Below, in pieces: positions 43,168-52,380 of a stretch of 64,000 nucleotides of DNA. Where the stretch lies: positions 1 through 64,000 of the forward strand of contig JAFKFI010000053.1 of assembly GCA_017307285.1 (NCBI GenBank). Reading direction: 5' to 3'. The translations under genes were made by a program, and so were the position numbers. The notes beneath the pieces were generated by a model. It was not told the origin of the DNA. It searched no databases and saw only the letters and a list, made by a program, of their open reading frames with translations. This DNA is from Alphaproteobacteria bacterium (GTDB taxonomy: Bacteria > Pseudomonadota > Alphaproteobacteria > Acetobacterales > Acetobacteraceae). Each line of letters opens with the position of its first letter. Position 1 is the first letter of the stretch.

Positions 43168-43784
43168 GCGCGACGGCGGCGCAGCGCCTCGCGCACCAGC
43201 GGCAGCCGGTCGTTGCCGAAATACATATCGTCGCTGCCGACGAACATCGTCGGGCTGCCATAGCCGCCGCGATCCATCAGCTCCTGCGTGTTGTTGCGCA
43301 GTGCATCCTTCACCGATTGCTGCTCGATCGCGGCGAACAGCTTGTCGGCGTCGACTCCCGCGCGGGCGCAGATCTCCGTTAGCACCGGGATTTGCGAGAT
43401 GTCCTTGTCGTCACGCCAATACGCCTCGAACACCGCCGTCGCGAAGGGCACCACCTTGCCCTCGCGATCGAGCGCGATGCAGGCCCGCATCGCCTTGACG
43501 CTGTTGACCGGAAACACGCTCGGCCGGCCGAGGATGGTCAGACCCGCGAGACGTGCCCAGTCCTGCAGGTCCTTCTTGCTCTGTGCCTGCTTGGCCGGGA
43601 TCTGCGGCGTGCTGTAGATCGGATTGATCGCGTTGAACACGCCGCCGACCAGGATCGGCCGCCACGCGATATCGGCACCGAACTCGGCGGCGATCGGCTG
43701 GATGTTGTGGAACGCAAGATACGTCCACGGGCTGGAACAGTCGAAGAAGAACTCGATCTCGGCCATCTGCTGGTTCCCGTTCAT
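43164..43784 (-). CDS. 2-hydroxychromene-2-carboxylate isomerase-like (DsbA/GST-kappa fold)
   Basis: 206 residues of the thioredoxin-like fold with a helical insert. The active-site segment is FFDCSSPWTYLA, with Ser17 or Ser18 as the glutathione-activating residue. GRPSVFPVNSVKAMRA and GYGSPTMFVG complete the family pattern. Known members isomerise 2-hydroxychromene-2-carboxylate in naphthalene degradation using glutathione. The ATG at 43784 overlaps the stop of the upstream GST gene (ATGA), so the two are coupled. Confidence 0.88.
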   Translation of the reverse strand: MNGNQQMAEIEFFFDCSSPWTYLAFHNIQPIAAEFGADIAWRPILVGGVFNAINPIYSTPQIPAKQAQSKKDLQDWARLAGLTILGRPSVFPVNSVKAMRACIALDREGKVVPFATAVFEAYWRDDKDISQIPVLTEICARAGVDADKLFAAIEQQSVKDALRNNTQELMDRGGYGSPTMFVGSDDMYFGNDRLPLVREALRRRRA

Positions 43785-44485
43785 TGCCGCGCGGTGTTCG
43801 CGGCCGTTTGTCCAAACAGCACTTTCCGTGCCTCCTCGTCCATCGCCGGGCTGTCCCTCTTCCAATCCTTGCCGACGGCGAGGCCGCGTTGCAGCGCCTC
43901 GCGCGCTCGCAAGGTCGCGAACCAGCGCTTGAGGTTGGGGAACACGTCGAGCGTGATGCCTTGCGCCTTGTGCGTCATAATCCACGGAAAGCACGCCATG
44001 TCGGCGATCGAGTAGTCACCGGCGAGGAATTCCACTTCACCGAGCCGGCGATCCATCACGCCATACAACCGGTCGATCTCGTTGCCGAAGCGCTCGATCG
44101 CGTAGGGAATCTTCTCCTTCGCGTAGAGCTTGAAATGCCCGTTCTGTCCGCCGATCGGGCCGAGCGCGCTCATCTGCCACATCAGCCACTGGATCACGCC
44201 GTAGCGCCCGGTGATGTCGCTCGGCATGAACTGGCCCGATTTCTCGGCGAGGTACATCAGGATCGCGCCGCTCTCGAAGATCGCCAGCGGAGCGCCGCCG
44301 TTCGCGGGCGCGGTGTCGATCATCGCCGGCATCCGGTTGTTCGGCGAAATCTTGAGGAACTCGGGCTTGAACTGGTCGCCGCGCCCGATCCGCACCGGCA
44401 CAAGCGAGTATGGCAGCCCGCACTCCTCCAGCATGATGGTGATTTTCCAGCCGTTCGGCGTCGGCCAGTAGTGCAGCTCGATCAT
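43781..44485 (-). CDS. Glutathione S-transferase, Nu-class-like
   Basis: 234 residues: N-terminal thioredoxin domain beginning IELHYWPTPNGWKITIMLEE, then NNRMPAMIDT and the glutathione-contact ESGAI, and an all-helical C-terminal domain with YSIADMACFPWI. The PNGWK start resembles YfcG/YghU-type (Nu) enzymes with disulfide-bond reductase activity. It is coupled to the isomerase gene and follows the carboxyltransferase pair by 13 bases. Confidence 0.9.
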   Translation of the reverse strand: MIELHYWPTPNGWKITIMLEECGLPYSLVPVRIGRGDQFKPEFLKISPNNRMPAMIDTAPANGGAPLAIFESGAILMYLAEKSGQFMPSDITGRYGVIQWLMWQMSALGPIGGQNGHFKLYAKEKIPYAIERFGNEIDRLYGVMDRRLGEVEFLAGDYSIADMACFPWIMTHKAQGITLDVFPNLKRWFATLRAREALQRGLAVGKDWKRDSPAMDEEARKVLFGQTAANTARQ

Positions 44486-44498
44486 TGGTCCTCCGATC

Positions 44499-46019
44499 TC
44501 AGAACGGCTCGATGATCCGCTTGCGCGTCGTGCGCGGCGCTGGCAGGGGCAGCGTCGCCAACGTGCGGAGCAGAATATCGCGCGTGTCGGCCGGATCGAT
44601 CACGTCGTCGTAGCCGAACCGCGCGGCGACCTCGAGGGCGGTATTGGAGCGGCGCAGCCCGGCGGTGAGCGAGCGGTGGAGTTCGGCGCGAGTCTCCGCG
44701 TCGGGCGCCTCGTCGAGCTCGCGCCGGTAGATGATGTTCACCGCCCCTTCGAGTCCCATGCCGCCGAACTCGGCGGTCGGCCACGCCACCAGCAGCGCGG
44801 GGTCGAGCGGCCGCGAGCCCATCACGTAGTAGCCGAGTCCATACGCCTTGCGCAGCACCACCGTCATCAGCGGCACCGTCGCATTGGCCAGCGCCGTGAG
44901 GATACGCGCGCTGCGCCGGACGAGCCCGGTCTTCTCCACCTCCGGGCCGACCATAAGCCCCGGCGTGTCGCACAGGATCAGCACGGGAATGTCGAAGGCG
45001 TCGCAAACCTGGATGAAATGCGCGGCCTTGTCCGAGGCCGGGCCGTCGATCGCGCCGGCGAGCACCATCGGCTGGTTAGCGACCACGCCCACCGCGCGCC
45101 CGCCGAGCCGGATGAGCGACGTCACCACTGCGCGTCCGTAGGACGGCTTCAGTTCGAGCACGCTGCCGATATCGGCGAGCAGGTTGATGACCTTGCGTAC
45201 ATCATACGCGCGACGCGCGCTCTCGGGCACCACATCGCGCAGCGCCCGCGAATCGGGCGCCTGCCCGGGTTCCGTGGCGGGGCCGAAATACTTGAGATAT
45301 TGTCGCGCCTTGGCGATCGCCTCCGCCTCGTCGTCGACGACAATGTCGATGACACCCGACGCGACATGCACGGAGGCCGGGCCGATCTCCTCGGGCGTGA
45401 GCTTGAGGCCGAGTGCGGCTTCGACGAGCGGCGGCCCAGCCATGCCCATCGACGAATCGCGCGTCGCGATCAGCACGTCGCACATGCCGGCAAGATTGGC
45501 GTGTCCGGCGAAGGCACGCCCCGGCAAAATCCCGATGGTCGGCACCAGCCCGGAGAGCCGAGCAAACACGACGAAAGTATTGGACGAGCCGCGTCCCTCG
45601 ACGCGCATGTCGTGTGGCCGCGCGCCGCCGCCGTCGAGCCAGCAGATAACGGGCAGCCGATGCCGCTCCGCGTGCTCGAACATGTGCGTCATCTTGGCGT
45701 GGTTCACCGCGCTCTGCGTGCCCGCGTACACGGTGTAGTCGTAGATCACGAGATCGACCGGCCTTCCGTCGAGCGTGCCCGAGCCCATCACCAGCCCGTC
45801 CGCCGCCCCCGTCATCCCGGCGACGGCGGGGCGCGCGAGGCCGCCATGCTCGACGAAGCTGTCGGCATCCGTGAGCGCCGCCAGCGCCTCCCGCGCCGTC
45901 CAGCGGCCGCGCTTGCGCTGGCGCGCCACCGCGTCGGGCCGTGCCTCGTCGAGAATCGCGCGCCGTGCTTCGAGCACCGCAAGCAACTCGGGGCGCAGCT
46001 TTTCAGGATCGTCTTTCAC
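44499..46019 (-). CDS. Acyl-CoA carboxylase carboxyltransferase (beta) subunit
   Basis: 506 residues, full length for the PccB/MmdA carboxyltransferase family, with two crotonase-like halves. N-terminal WTAREALAALTDADSFVEHG, acyl-CoA site GGGARPHDM, and C-terminal biotin-site glycine/alanine region around VVLRKAYGLGYYVM and WPTAEFGGMGLEGAVNI. It transfers CO2 from biotin to an acyl-CoA. No biotin carboxylase or biotin carrier gene is in the window. It is 29 bases after a second such gene. Confidence 0.9.
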   Translation of the reverse strand: MKDDPEKLRPELLAVLEARRAILDEARPDAVARQRKRGRWTAREALAALTDADSFVEHGGLARPAVAGMTGAADGLVMGSGTLDGRPVDLVIYDYTVYAGTQSAVNHAKMTHMFEHAERHRLPVICWLDGGGARPHDMRVEGRGSSNTFVVFARLSGLVPTIGILPGRAFAGHANLAGMCDVLIATRDSSMGMAGPPLVEAALGLKLTPEEIGPASVHVASGVIDIVVDDEAEAIAKARQYLKYFGPATEPGQAPDSRALRDVVPESARRAYDVRKVINLLADIGSVLELKPSYGRAVVTSLIRLGGRAVGVVANQPMVLAGAIDGPASDKAAHFIQVCDAFDIPVLILCDTPGLMVGPEVEKTGLVRRSARILTALANATVPLMTVVLRKAYGLGYYVMGSRPLDPALLVAWPTAEFGGMGLEGAVNIIYRRELDEAPDAETRAELHRSLTAGLRRSNTALEVAARFGYDDVIDPADTRDILLRTLATLPLPAPRTTRKRIIEPF

Positions 46020-46048
46020 GCTGGGAAATCCTCGACGATGCCGCGCGA

Positions 46049-47605
46049 TCAGATCGGCACGATGGAACGGTATTTCGGCGGCATGGCGTTGTCGCGCCGC
46101 GCGGGCACGCGGTCGAGCACATCGATCAGAATGCGTCGCGTGTCGCGCGGGTCGATGATGTCGTCAACGCCGAACCCCTCCGCCGCGCGTTGCGACGTGA
46201 CATTGGCGCGCATCCCGTCGATCAGCTCTTGCCGCCGCGCCATCGGGTCCGGCGCATCCTGGTAGTCCCGGCGGAACGCGACATCGACGGAGCCTTCGAT
46301 CGACATGGCGCAAATCTCCGCGGTCGGCCAGCCGAGGCAGGCATCCGCGTCGAAGCTGCGCCCGCCGGACATCGCGTAGTAGCCGAGGCCGTAGCCCTTG
46401 CGCAGAACCACGGTGATGCGCGGCACCGTCGCGTGACCGAGCTCGTGGATCAGCTTCGCACTGCGCCGGCCGAGCATGGTGCGCTCCGCCGGCGAGCCGA
46501 TGGAGAATCCCGGCACGTCGACGAGGTGGATCAGCGGCACACCGAACGCGTCGCACAGCGCGATGAAATGCGCGCCCTTCTCGCAGGCCGGCGAATCCAG
46601 CATCCCGCCTAAGCGCATCGGCTGGTTGGCCACGAAGCCGACCGGCCGGCCGGCGAGGCGGGCGAAGGAGGTGACGAGATTACCCGCATAGGTCGGCTTG
46701 ATCTCGAAAACGCTGTCATTGTCAGCAATGGTCGCAATCACGCGGCGCACGTCGTAGGCCTTGCGCGTGTTCGCCGGAACCAGATCGAGCAGCACGTCGT
46801 CGCGCCGATCGGCCGGATCGTCGCACGTAACGCGCGGCAAGTCCTGTCGCGCGTTGGACGGCAGATAGGAGAGAAAGCGCCGCACTGCGTCGAGTGCCGC
46901 CTGTTCGCTCTCCACGCCGAGATCCGCGAGGCCGTAGCGGTCCACCTGCATCGCGGCGCCACCGAGGGCCTCCGTCGTCGCGTCCTCGCCGGTGCCGGCC
47001 TTGACCAGCGCGGGGCCGGCGAGGCCCATCGTCGACTGGCCGCGTACCATCACCACGAAGTCCGCCATGCCGGCGTAGTTGGTCGGCCCCGCGAAGCCGG
47101 CGCCGAGCATTGCGGCGACCATCGGCACCCAGCCCGACATGCGCGCGAGATTGTGGAAATGATCGCCCGCATGGGCGAAGTGGCGGGAGTCCTGGCCGTC
47201 CTGGATGCGATGGCCACCGCCGTCGAGCAGCATCACCAGCGGCAAGCCCTGCTTCAGCGCCTGCAATCCAGCACGCCGAATCTTGGCACTGCCAAGCTTG
47301 CCGCTGCTGCCGCCGTAGACGGTGAAATCCTGCGAGACGATCACCGCCCAGCGTCCGTCGATCCGTCCTGTTCCGGTGATCACCCCATCCGCCGGCGCCG
47401 GCCGCGACAAGCCCTCGTCGCGCACCAGCCCGCCGATCTCGGTGAAGCTGCCGGGGTCGCAGAGATACGCGACCCGCTCCCGAGCGGTCATCGCCGCGCG
47501 TCGGCGCTGCTTCTCTACGGCCTCGGGCCGAAAATCGTCGTGCAGGGCGAGGCGCGCCGTGTCGATCGACCGCAGCAGGTCGCGACTGTCCTTGTCTGTC
47601 ACCAT
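46049..47605 (-). CDS. Second acyl-CoA carboxylase carboxyltransferase subunit
   Basis: 518 residues of the same family: MTARERVAYLCDPGSFTEIG, GGGHRIQDG, VVLRKGYGLGYYAM, WPTAEICAMSIEGSVDV and the C-terminal DIIDPRDTRRILIDVL. It differs markedly from its neighbour, so the pair is not a recent duplicate; it may work as a hetero-oligomer, as in geranyl- or methylcrotonyl-type systems, or on another acyl-CoA. The ATG at 47605 has no clear ribosome site; the open frame continues 65 codons upstream without similarity. First gene of the minus-strand operon to 43164. Confidence 0.88.
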   Translation of the reverse strand: MVTDKDSRDLLRSIDTARLALHDDFRPEAVEKQRRRAAMTARERVAYLCDPGSFTEIGGLVRDEGLSRPAPADGVITGTGRIDGRWAVIVSQDFTVYGGSSGKLGSAKIRRAGLQALKQGLPLVMLLDGGGHRIQDGQDSRHFAHAGDHFHNLARMSGWVPMVAAMLGAGFAGPTNYAGMADFVVMVRGQSTMGLAGPALVKAGTGEDATTEALGGAAMQVDRYGLADLGVESEQAALDAVRRFLSYLPSNARQDLPRVTCDDPADRRDDVLLDLVPANTRKAYDVRRVIATIADNDSVFEIKPTYAGNLVTSFARLAGRPVGFVANQPMRLGGMLDSPACEKGAHFIALCDAFGVPLIHLVDVPGFSIGSPAERTMLGRRSAKLIHELGHATVPRITVVLRKGYGLGYYAMSGGRSFDADACLGWPTAEICAMSIEGSVDVAFRRDYQDAPDPMARRQELIDGMRANVTSQRAAEGFGVDDIIDPRDTRRILIDVLDRVPARRDNAMPPKYRSIVPI

Positions 47606-47652
47606 GAGCGGGATGATGGCGGCCCAGGAGAAATCGCGCAACGGCACCCGGC

Positions 47653-47681
47653 TTGACTCGTGCGCTGGTCCGCTCGGACAT
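47653..47681 (+). promoter_or_regulatory. Possible sigma-70 promoter of Liv cassette 3
   Basis: TTGACT at 47653-47658, a 17-base spacer and GGACAT at 47676-47681. The -35 is good, the -10 weak. It is 49 bases before the LivH start, in the region between divergent operons. Confidence 0.3.
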
Positions 47682-47729
47682 TGCCGCCGCGCGAACGCCA
47701 AGAGAGCGAGTGGGGAGGCCAGCGCACGG

Positions 47730-48605
47730 ATGGACCTGGATATCATTCCGAACGGGCTCGCGGCCGGGAGCCTGTATGCGTTGATCGCTGTTGGGTTCAA
47801 TATTCTCTATCGACCAACCAACGTCTTCAACTTCGCGCAGGGCGATCTCGTGATGCTCGGCGCGATGATCGGCGCGAGCGCGATGGCGGCGGGGGCGCCG
47901 TGGGTGATCGCGCTCGCGGCGGCCGCCGTCTTCGTCGGGCTGATCGCGCTGCTCGAGAACGCCGTCGCCGTGGCGCCCGTCGTTCGGCGTTCTTCCGTGA
48001 GCCACGCCTGGATCATCTCGACGCTGGCCTACTCGCTCATCATCGACAACCTGGTCGGTCACGCCTGGGGGCCGGACCCGATCCGCGTTGACCCGCCGGC
48101 GCCGCTGTCGACGACGACGTTCACCGTCGCCGGGATGCGCACGAGTTCCTACCAGATCGCGCTGATCGTCGGGACGGCGCTGATGATCCTGCTGATCGAG
48201 CGGTTCTATCGCACACGCTCGGGCAAGGCGGTGATGGCGGTGGCGGAGGATCGCGACGCGGCGCTGTTGCGCGGCATCGACCCAGGGCGGCTCAGCCGCT
48301 GGTCATTCTTCCTCGGCGGCGGTTTTGCAGCTGTGGCCGGATTGCTAGCCTCCCCGGTGCTGTATGCCTCAACGCAGCTTGGCCCCGCCCTGCTGATCAA
48401 GGGCTTCGAGGCGGCGGCGATCGGGGGCGTCGGCAACAATCGCGGCGCGCTGGTGGCCGGCTGGATCCTCGGGCTGGCGGAAGCGCTCGGCGGCTCGCTG
48501 CTCTCGCCCGGTTATCAGCAGGCCTCCACCTTCGTGCTGTTGCTGGTGATCCTGCTGATCCAGCCACGCGGCCTGTTCGGCCAGCCGGAAGCGCGCAATG
48601 TCTGA
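47730..48605 (+). CDS. Liv-type ABC permease, LivH-like (cassette 3)
   Basis: 291 residues with LAAGSLYALIAVGFNILYRP, FNFAQGDLVMLGAM and the contact loop GFEAAAIGGVGNNRGALVAG. The ATG at 47730 with GGGGAGG upstream is chosen; the frame is open from 47322, but that stretch is the antisense shadow of the carboxyltransferase gene. It overlaps the next gene by 8 bases. Here the binding protein is last rather than first in the cassette. Confidence 0.92.
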   Translation: MDLDIIPNGLAAGSLYALIAVGFNILYRPTNVFNFAQGDLVMLGAMIGASAMAAGAPWVIALAAAAVFVGLIALLENAVAVAPVVRRSSVSHAWIISTLAYSLIIDNLVGHAWGPDPIRVDPPAPLSTTTFTVAGMRTSSYQIALIVGTALMILLIERFYRTRSGKAVMAVAEDRDAALLRGIDPGRLSRWSFFLGGGFAAVAGLLASPVLYASTQLGPALLIKGFEAAAIGGVGNNRGALVAGWILGLAEALGGSLLSPGYQQASTFVLLLVILLIQPRGLFGQPEARNV

Positions 48606-50433
48606 CCGCACCATCCCGCGCGGGGGCGCGGCGCGCGTGCTCGACAATCCCTGGCTCGGGCGCACGGCAATCCTCGTCTTGGCTGTCGCCATCTATGTTT
48701 TTCCGCTGATCGCGCATAGCGACTATCGGCTCTACCTCGGCACCCAGGTCGGCATCTATCTGCTGGTGGCGATGGGGCTCAACCTGCTGAGCGGCTACAC
48801 TGGGCAGCCGTCGCTCTGCCACGGCGCGCTGCTGGCGATTGGCGCCTATGTCACGGCGATCGCCACGGTCGATCACGGCTGGAGCTTCTGGCCGGCGGCG
48901 TTGGTCGGCATGGCGATCACCGCCGGCGCCGGCGCGCTAATCGCGTTGCCCGCATTCCGTGTCTCGGCGTGGTATTTCGCGCTCATCACGCTTGCCTTCG
49001 CCGAGGTGGTGGGCGGGATGCTCATCGAATGGGGCGGGCTGACGCACTCGTTCAGCGGTGTTGTCGGCATTCCGATGCCCTCGGCGTTTGGCCAATCCTT
49101 CAACGCGGCGCAACTGTTCTGGCTGGTCGCGACCATCGATATCGCCTGCTTCATCATGATGGCCAACATGATGCGCGGCCGGTTCGGGCGAGGCTTCATC
49201 GCGCTGCGCGACAACGAGATCGCCGCGCGTGCCTCGGGCATCTCGCTGGTGCGCCTGAAGATGTTCGCCTTCGTCGTCAGCGCCGCCGTGACCGGGCTCG
49301 CCGGCGCGTTCTACGCGGTGCAGAAGACCGTCATCACGCCGGACGACTTCACGGCGGACGTCTCGATCTTCTTTCTCGTCGTCGTCGTGCTCGGTGGCAG
49401 TGGCCGGCTGTGGGGTGCGGCGCTCGGCACCGTGGCGTTCTTCGTGGTTCCCGAGTTGCTCACCAGCCTGCAGGCGTGGCGGCTGCTGATCTACGGCGTG
49501 GTGCTGCTCGCGCTAATGCTGTTCGCGCCGCACGGATTGGCAGGCGCGATCGCGTCCGCCTGGCGCAGCCTGCGTGTGGCACTCGGTGCGAGCCCCCGCC
49601 CACCACCACCTCTGGCCACCGCGCCGGGCGCGCCGACGGTGCAAAAGGTGCGGGGCATGGCGGTCTCGATCGCGGGATTGCTCAAGCGCTTCGGCGGCGT
49701 GACCGCGCTCGATCGTGTCTCCCTGAAAGTCGAGGCTGGCAGCGTCCACGCCATCGTCGGGCCGAACGGCTCGGGCAAGACCACGCTGTTGAACATGATC
49801 TGCGGCTTCTTCCGGCCCGACGAGGGTTCCATTCGTCTCGACGATGTCGAAGTGGTGGGCCGCTCCACGGCCGGCATAGCGCGCCTCGGTGTTGGCCGCA
49901 CGTTTCAGACGCCCAAGCTATTGCCCGAGCTCACCGCGACCGAAAACGCGATGCTCGGTGCATTCGCCGCCGAACGCGCGAGCACCATCGAGGTCGCGCT
50001 ATGGGCGCCACGCGCGCGTCGCGAACACGCGGCGCTGGCGGCGCAGGCGGAGCACTTCCTCGGCTTTGTTGGGCTGGGAGAGCGGGTGCATGAGCAAGCG
50101 GGCGAGCTGCCGCATGGTCAGCAGCGGCTGGCGGAGATCGCCCGCGCGCTGATCGGGCGGCCACGTCTGTTGCTGCTCGACGAACCGGCGGCCGGGTTGT
50201 CGCTCACGGAGCTCGACAAGCTCGGCGCACTGATCCGCTCCATCGCCGATCTCGGCGTTACCGTCGTCATCGTCGAGCATCATCTGGAGTTGGTCGCCGA
50301 CATCTGCCGACACGTGACGGTGCTCGATCGCGGCACGGTGCTTGCGGAGGGCACGCCGGACGCCGTATTCGCCGATCCCGCGGTGATCGCCGCCTATATG
50401 GGAGCGCGCCCGCTGGCGGAGGCCGCATCGTGA
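48598..50433 (+). CDS. Fused Liv-type permease (LivM-like) and ATPase (LivG-like), cassette 3
   Basis: 611-residue fusion. The LivM part (to about 320) has LLVAMGLNLLSGYTGQPSLCHGA and VVVVLGGSGRLWGAALG. A Pro/Ala-rich linker (SPRPPPPLATAPGAPT) leads to an ATPase with Walker A GPNGSGKTT, signature ELPHGQQRLAEIARAL, Walker B LLLLDEPAAGL and VIVEHHLELV. It has the same architecture as the cassette 1 protein but a longer linker. The C-terminal stop overlaps the next start (GTGA). Confidence 0.92.
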   Translation: MSDRTIPRGGAARVLDNPWLGRTAILVLAVAIYVFPLIAHSDYRLYLGTQVGIYLLVAMGLNLLSGYTGQPSLCHGALLAIGAYVTAIATVDHGWSFWPAALVGMAITAGAGALIALPAFRVSAWYFALITLAFAEVVGGMLIEWGGLTHSFSGVVGIPMPSAFGQSFNAAQLFWLVATIDIACFIMMANMMRGRFGRGFIALRDNEIAARASGISLVRLKMFAFVVSAAVTGLAGAFYAVQKTVITPDDFTADVSIFFLVVVVLGGSGRLWGAALGTVAFFVVPELLTSLQAWRLLIYGVVLLALMLFAPHGLAGAIASAWRSLRVALGASPRPPPPLATAPGAPTVQKVRGMAVSIAGLLKRFGGVTALDRVSLKVEAGSVHAIVGPNGSGKTTLLNMICGFFRPDEGSIRLDDVEVVGRSTAGIARLGVGRTFQTPKLLPELTATENAMLGAFAAERASTIEVALWAPRARREHAALAAQAEHFLGFVGLGERVHEQAGELPHGQQRLAEIARALIGRPRLLLLDEPAAGLSLTELDKLGALIRSIADLGVTVVIVEHHLELVADICRHVTVLDRGTVLAEGTPDAVFADPAVIAAYMGARPLAEAAS

Positions 50434-51158
50434 CTGCGTTGCTGCAAGTCGAGGCGATCGACGTGGGCTACGGCCATGTCGGCGTCCTCGAGAATGTCAG
50501 CCTCACGGTCGACCAAGGCAGCATCGTCGCCCTCGTCGGCAGCAACGGCGCGGGCAAGAGCACCTTGCTGCGCGCGATCTCCGGCCTGCTGCGCCCGCGA
50601 CGTGGCCGAATCGTGTTCGCCGGAACCGACTTGGCGGGTGCGCCGCCGAACCGGGTGGTGGACGCCGGCATCCTGCATGTGGCCGAGGGCCGGCGACTGT
50701 TCCGCCAGCAGAGCGTCGACGACAATCTCGAACTCGGCCTGTACGGCGCGCGCATCGCCCGGAGCAACGTGGCGGCGCGCTATGCCCGTGTGTTCGAGCT
50801 GTTTCCAGTCCTTGCCGAGCGTCGCCGGTCGCGCGCTGGCGTGCTGTCGGGCGGGCAGCAGCAGATGCTGGCGATCGCCCAGGCGTTGATGCGCGAGCCG
50901 CGCCTTCTAATGCTGGATGAGCCCTCGCTCGGCCTTGCGCCGATCATCGTCGATCAGGTGCTCGAGGTGCTGCTGCGGCTGCGCGATGGCGGCACCACGA
51001 TCCTGCTCGTCGAGCAGATGGTCGAGCGCGCGCTGGAGATCGCGGATTTCGGCTTCGTGCTGCAGAACGGCCGCCTGATCGGCCAGGGGCCAGCCGCCGA
51101 GCTGGCGCGGAGCGATATCGTCACCAGCGCCTATGTCGGCGCGAAGCAACACAATTGA
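50430..51158 (+). CDS. Liv-type ABC ATPase, LivF-like (cassette 3)
   Basis: 242 residues, GTG start overlapping the previous stop. Walker A GSNGAGKST, signature VLSGGQQQMLAIAQAL, Walker B LLMLDEPSLGLAP and switch LLVEQM. It works with the fused permease-ATPase, and the binding-protein gene follows. Confidence 0.92.
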   Translation: MTALLQVEAIDVGYGHVGVLENVSLTVDQGSIVALVGSNGAGKSTLLRAISGLLRPRRGRIVFAGTDLAGAPPNRVVDAGILHVAEGRRLFRQQSVDDNLELGLYGARIARSNVAARYARVFELFPVLAERRRSRAGVLSGGQQQMLAIAQALMREPRLLMLDEPSLGLAPIIVDQVLEVLLRLRDGGTTILLVEQMVERALEIADFGFVLQNGRLIGQGPAAELARSDIVTSAYVGAKQHN

Positions 51159-51174
51159 CGCGGAGGAAAAGCCG

Positions 51175-52371
51175 ATGATGAACCTGGATCGCCGGCAAGT
51201 GTTGGTTGGCGCGGCGGCCGGGCTGGCAGCCGGCGTGACCTTGCGGCGCGCGCGCGGCGAGGAAGTCGTCCGCATCGGCTGGATCCGTCCGACCACGGGC
51301 CGGCTCGCGAGCTCCTTCGCGCCGCTCTATGTCGGCGGTCTGATCGCGGTCGACGAGATCAACGCGGCCGGTGGGATCATGGGGCGGCGCATCGAGCGCG
51401 TGGAGCAGGACGACGAGGCGTCGCCTGCCAAGGAACCGGCGATCATGCGCAAGCTGCAGGATGACGGCATCAACATCATCTGCGGCCCGACCGGCTCGTC
51501 GCAATCGCTTTCGGCGCTCGCGGTGGGCCGGACGCAAAACATCGTGCAGGCGGTCTACGCCAACGCCGCCGAGGTAGGCGACGGCAAAAAATACCCAACC
51601 AATTTCCAGTTCTGCTTCAACACGGTGCAAGAAGCCAACGCCGTCGTCCACTACCTCATCGACAAGCTCGGCGTGAAGAAGGTCGGCATCCTGCAGGAGA
51701 ACACCGCGTTCGGCGAACAGGTGACGACGGCGAGCAAGTCGGTGCTCGACAAGGCCGGGCTTAAGCCGACCGACATCCAAGTCTACCCGCTCACGGCGCC
51801 CGACCTGAACCCCTACATCGCCAATCTCAGGAAGTCGGGTGCCGAGGGCATCGTGATGTGGACGGCGAACACGCCGCAAGCGGCGGCGGTGTTCAATGCG
51901 CTCGACTCGCAGCAATGGTTTCCGCCGATCTGCGGCCATAACGGTCTGCTGTCGCTCTCCTTGCTGAAGCTGGCGCCGGAGGCAGCGCTGAAGAACGTAT
52001 ATTCCATCCACTTCCGCAATCTCTCCTTCACCGCGACGGAGAGCCCCGGGCCGCTGCAGCAGGAGTTCGCCAAGAAGCTGCAGAAATACCCGGAGGCGGA
52101 GGACGGCGCGGCTGCCGTCGCGGCCGCGCCGTATTACGACTTCCTGCACCTCCTCAAGAAGATCATCGAGAGCGAAAAGAGCTTCGATCCGAAGGTGATT
52201 CGCACGGCGCTCAACAGCACGACGGGCTACGCCGGCCTGGTCGGCACCTACAGCTTCACGCCCGAGCGGCACACCGGCCTGTCAGCCGATGCATTGTGCA
52301 TGGCAACGATCCTCTCGGCCAAGAGTCCCAAGGCCGAATGGTGCTTCCGCGAGCGCGCGCCCGGCGCCTGA
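51175..52371 (+). CDS. Liv-type ABC substrate-binding protein (cassette 3)
   Basis: 398 residues with a twin-arginine-like leader (NLDRRQVLVGAAAGLAAG, cleavage near ARGEE), then RIGWIRPTTGRLASS, GGIMGRRIERVEQDDEA and KKVGILQENTAFG. The ATG at 51175, preceded by GGAGGA, is chosen over 51133. Ligand unknown. It ends 9 bases before the stop of the convergent dienelactone hydrolase gene. Confidence 0.92.
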   Translation: MMNLDRRQVLVGAAAGLAAGVTLRRARGEEVVRIGWIRPTTGRLASSFAPLYVGGLIAVDEINAAGGIMGRRIERVEQDDEASPAKEPAIMRKLQDDGINIICGPTGSSQSLSALAVGRTQNIVQAVYANAAEVGDGKKYPTNFQFCFNTVQEANAVVHYLIDKLGVKKVGILQENTAFGEQVTTASKSVLDKAGLKPTDIQVYPLTAPDLNPYIANLRKSGAEGIVMWTANTPQAAAVFNALDSQQWFPPICGHNGLLSLSLLKLAPEAALKNVYSIHFRNLSFTATESPGPLQQEFAKKLQKYPEAEDGAAAVAAAPYYDFLHLLKKIIESEKSFDPKVIRTALNSTTGYAGLVGTYSFTPERHTGLSADALCMATILSAKSPKAEWCFRERAPGA

Positions 52372-52380
52372 GCGCGCGCG

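Noticed and set aside
44676..46265. 529-codon frame opposite the carboxyltransferase genes
   Set aside because: His/Arg/Asp-rich shadow; the opposite strand has clear family motifs.
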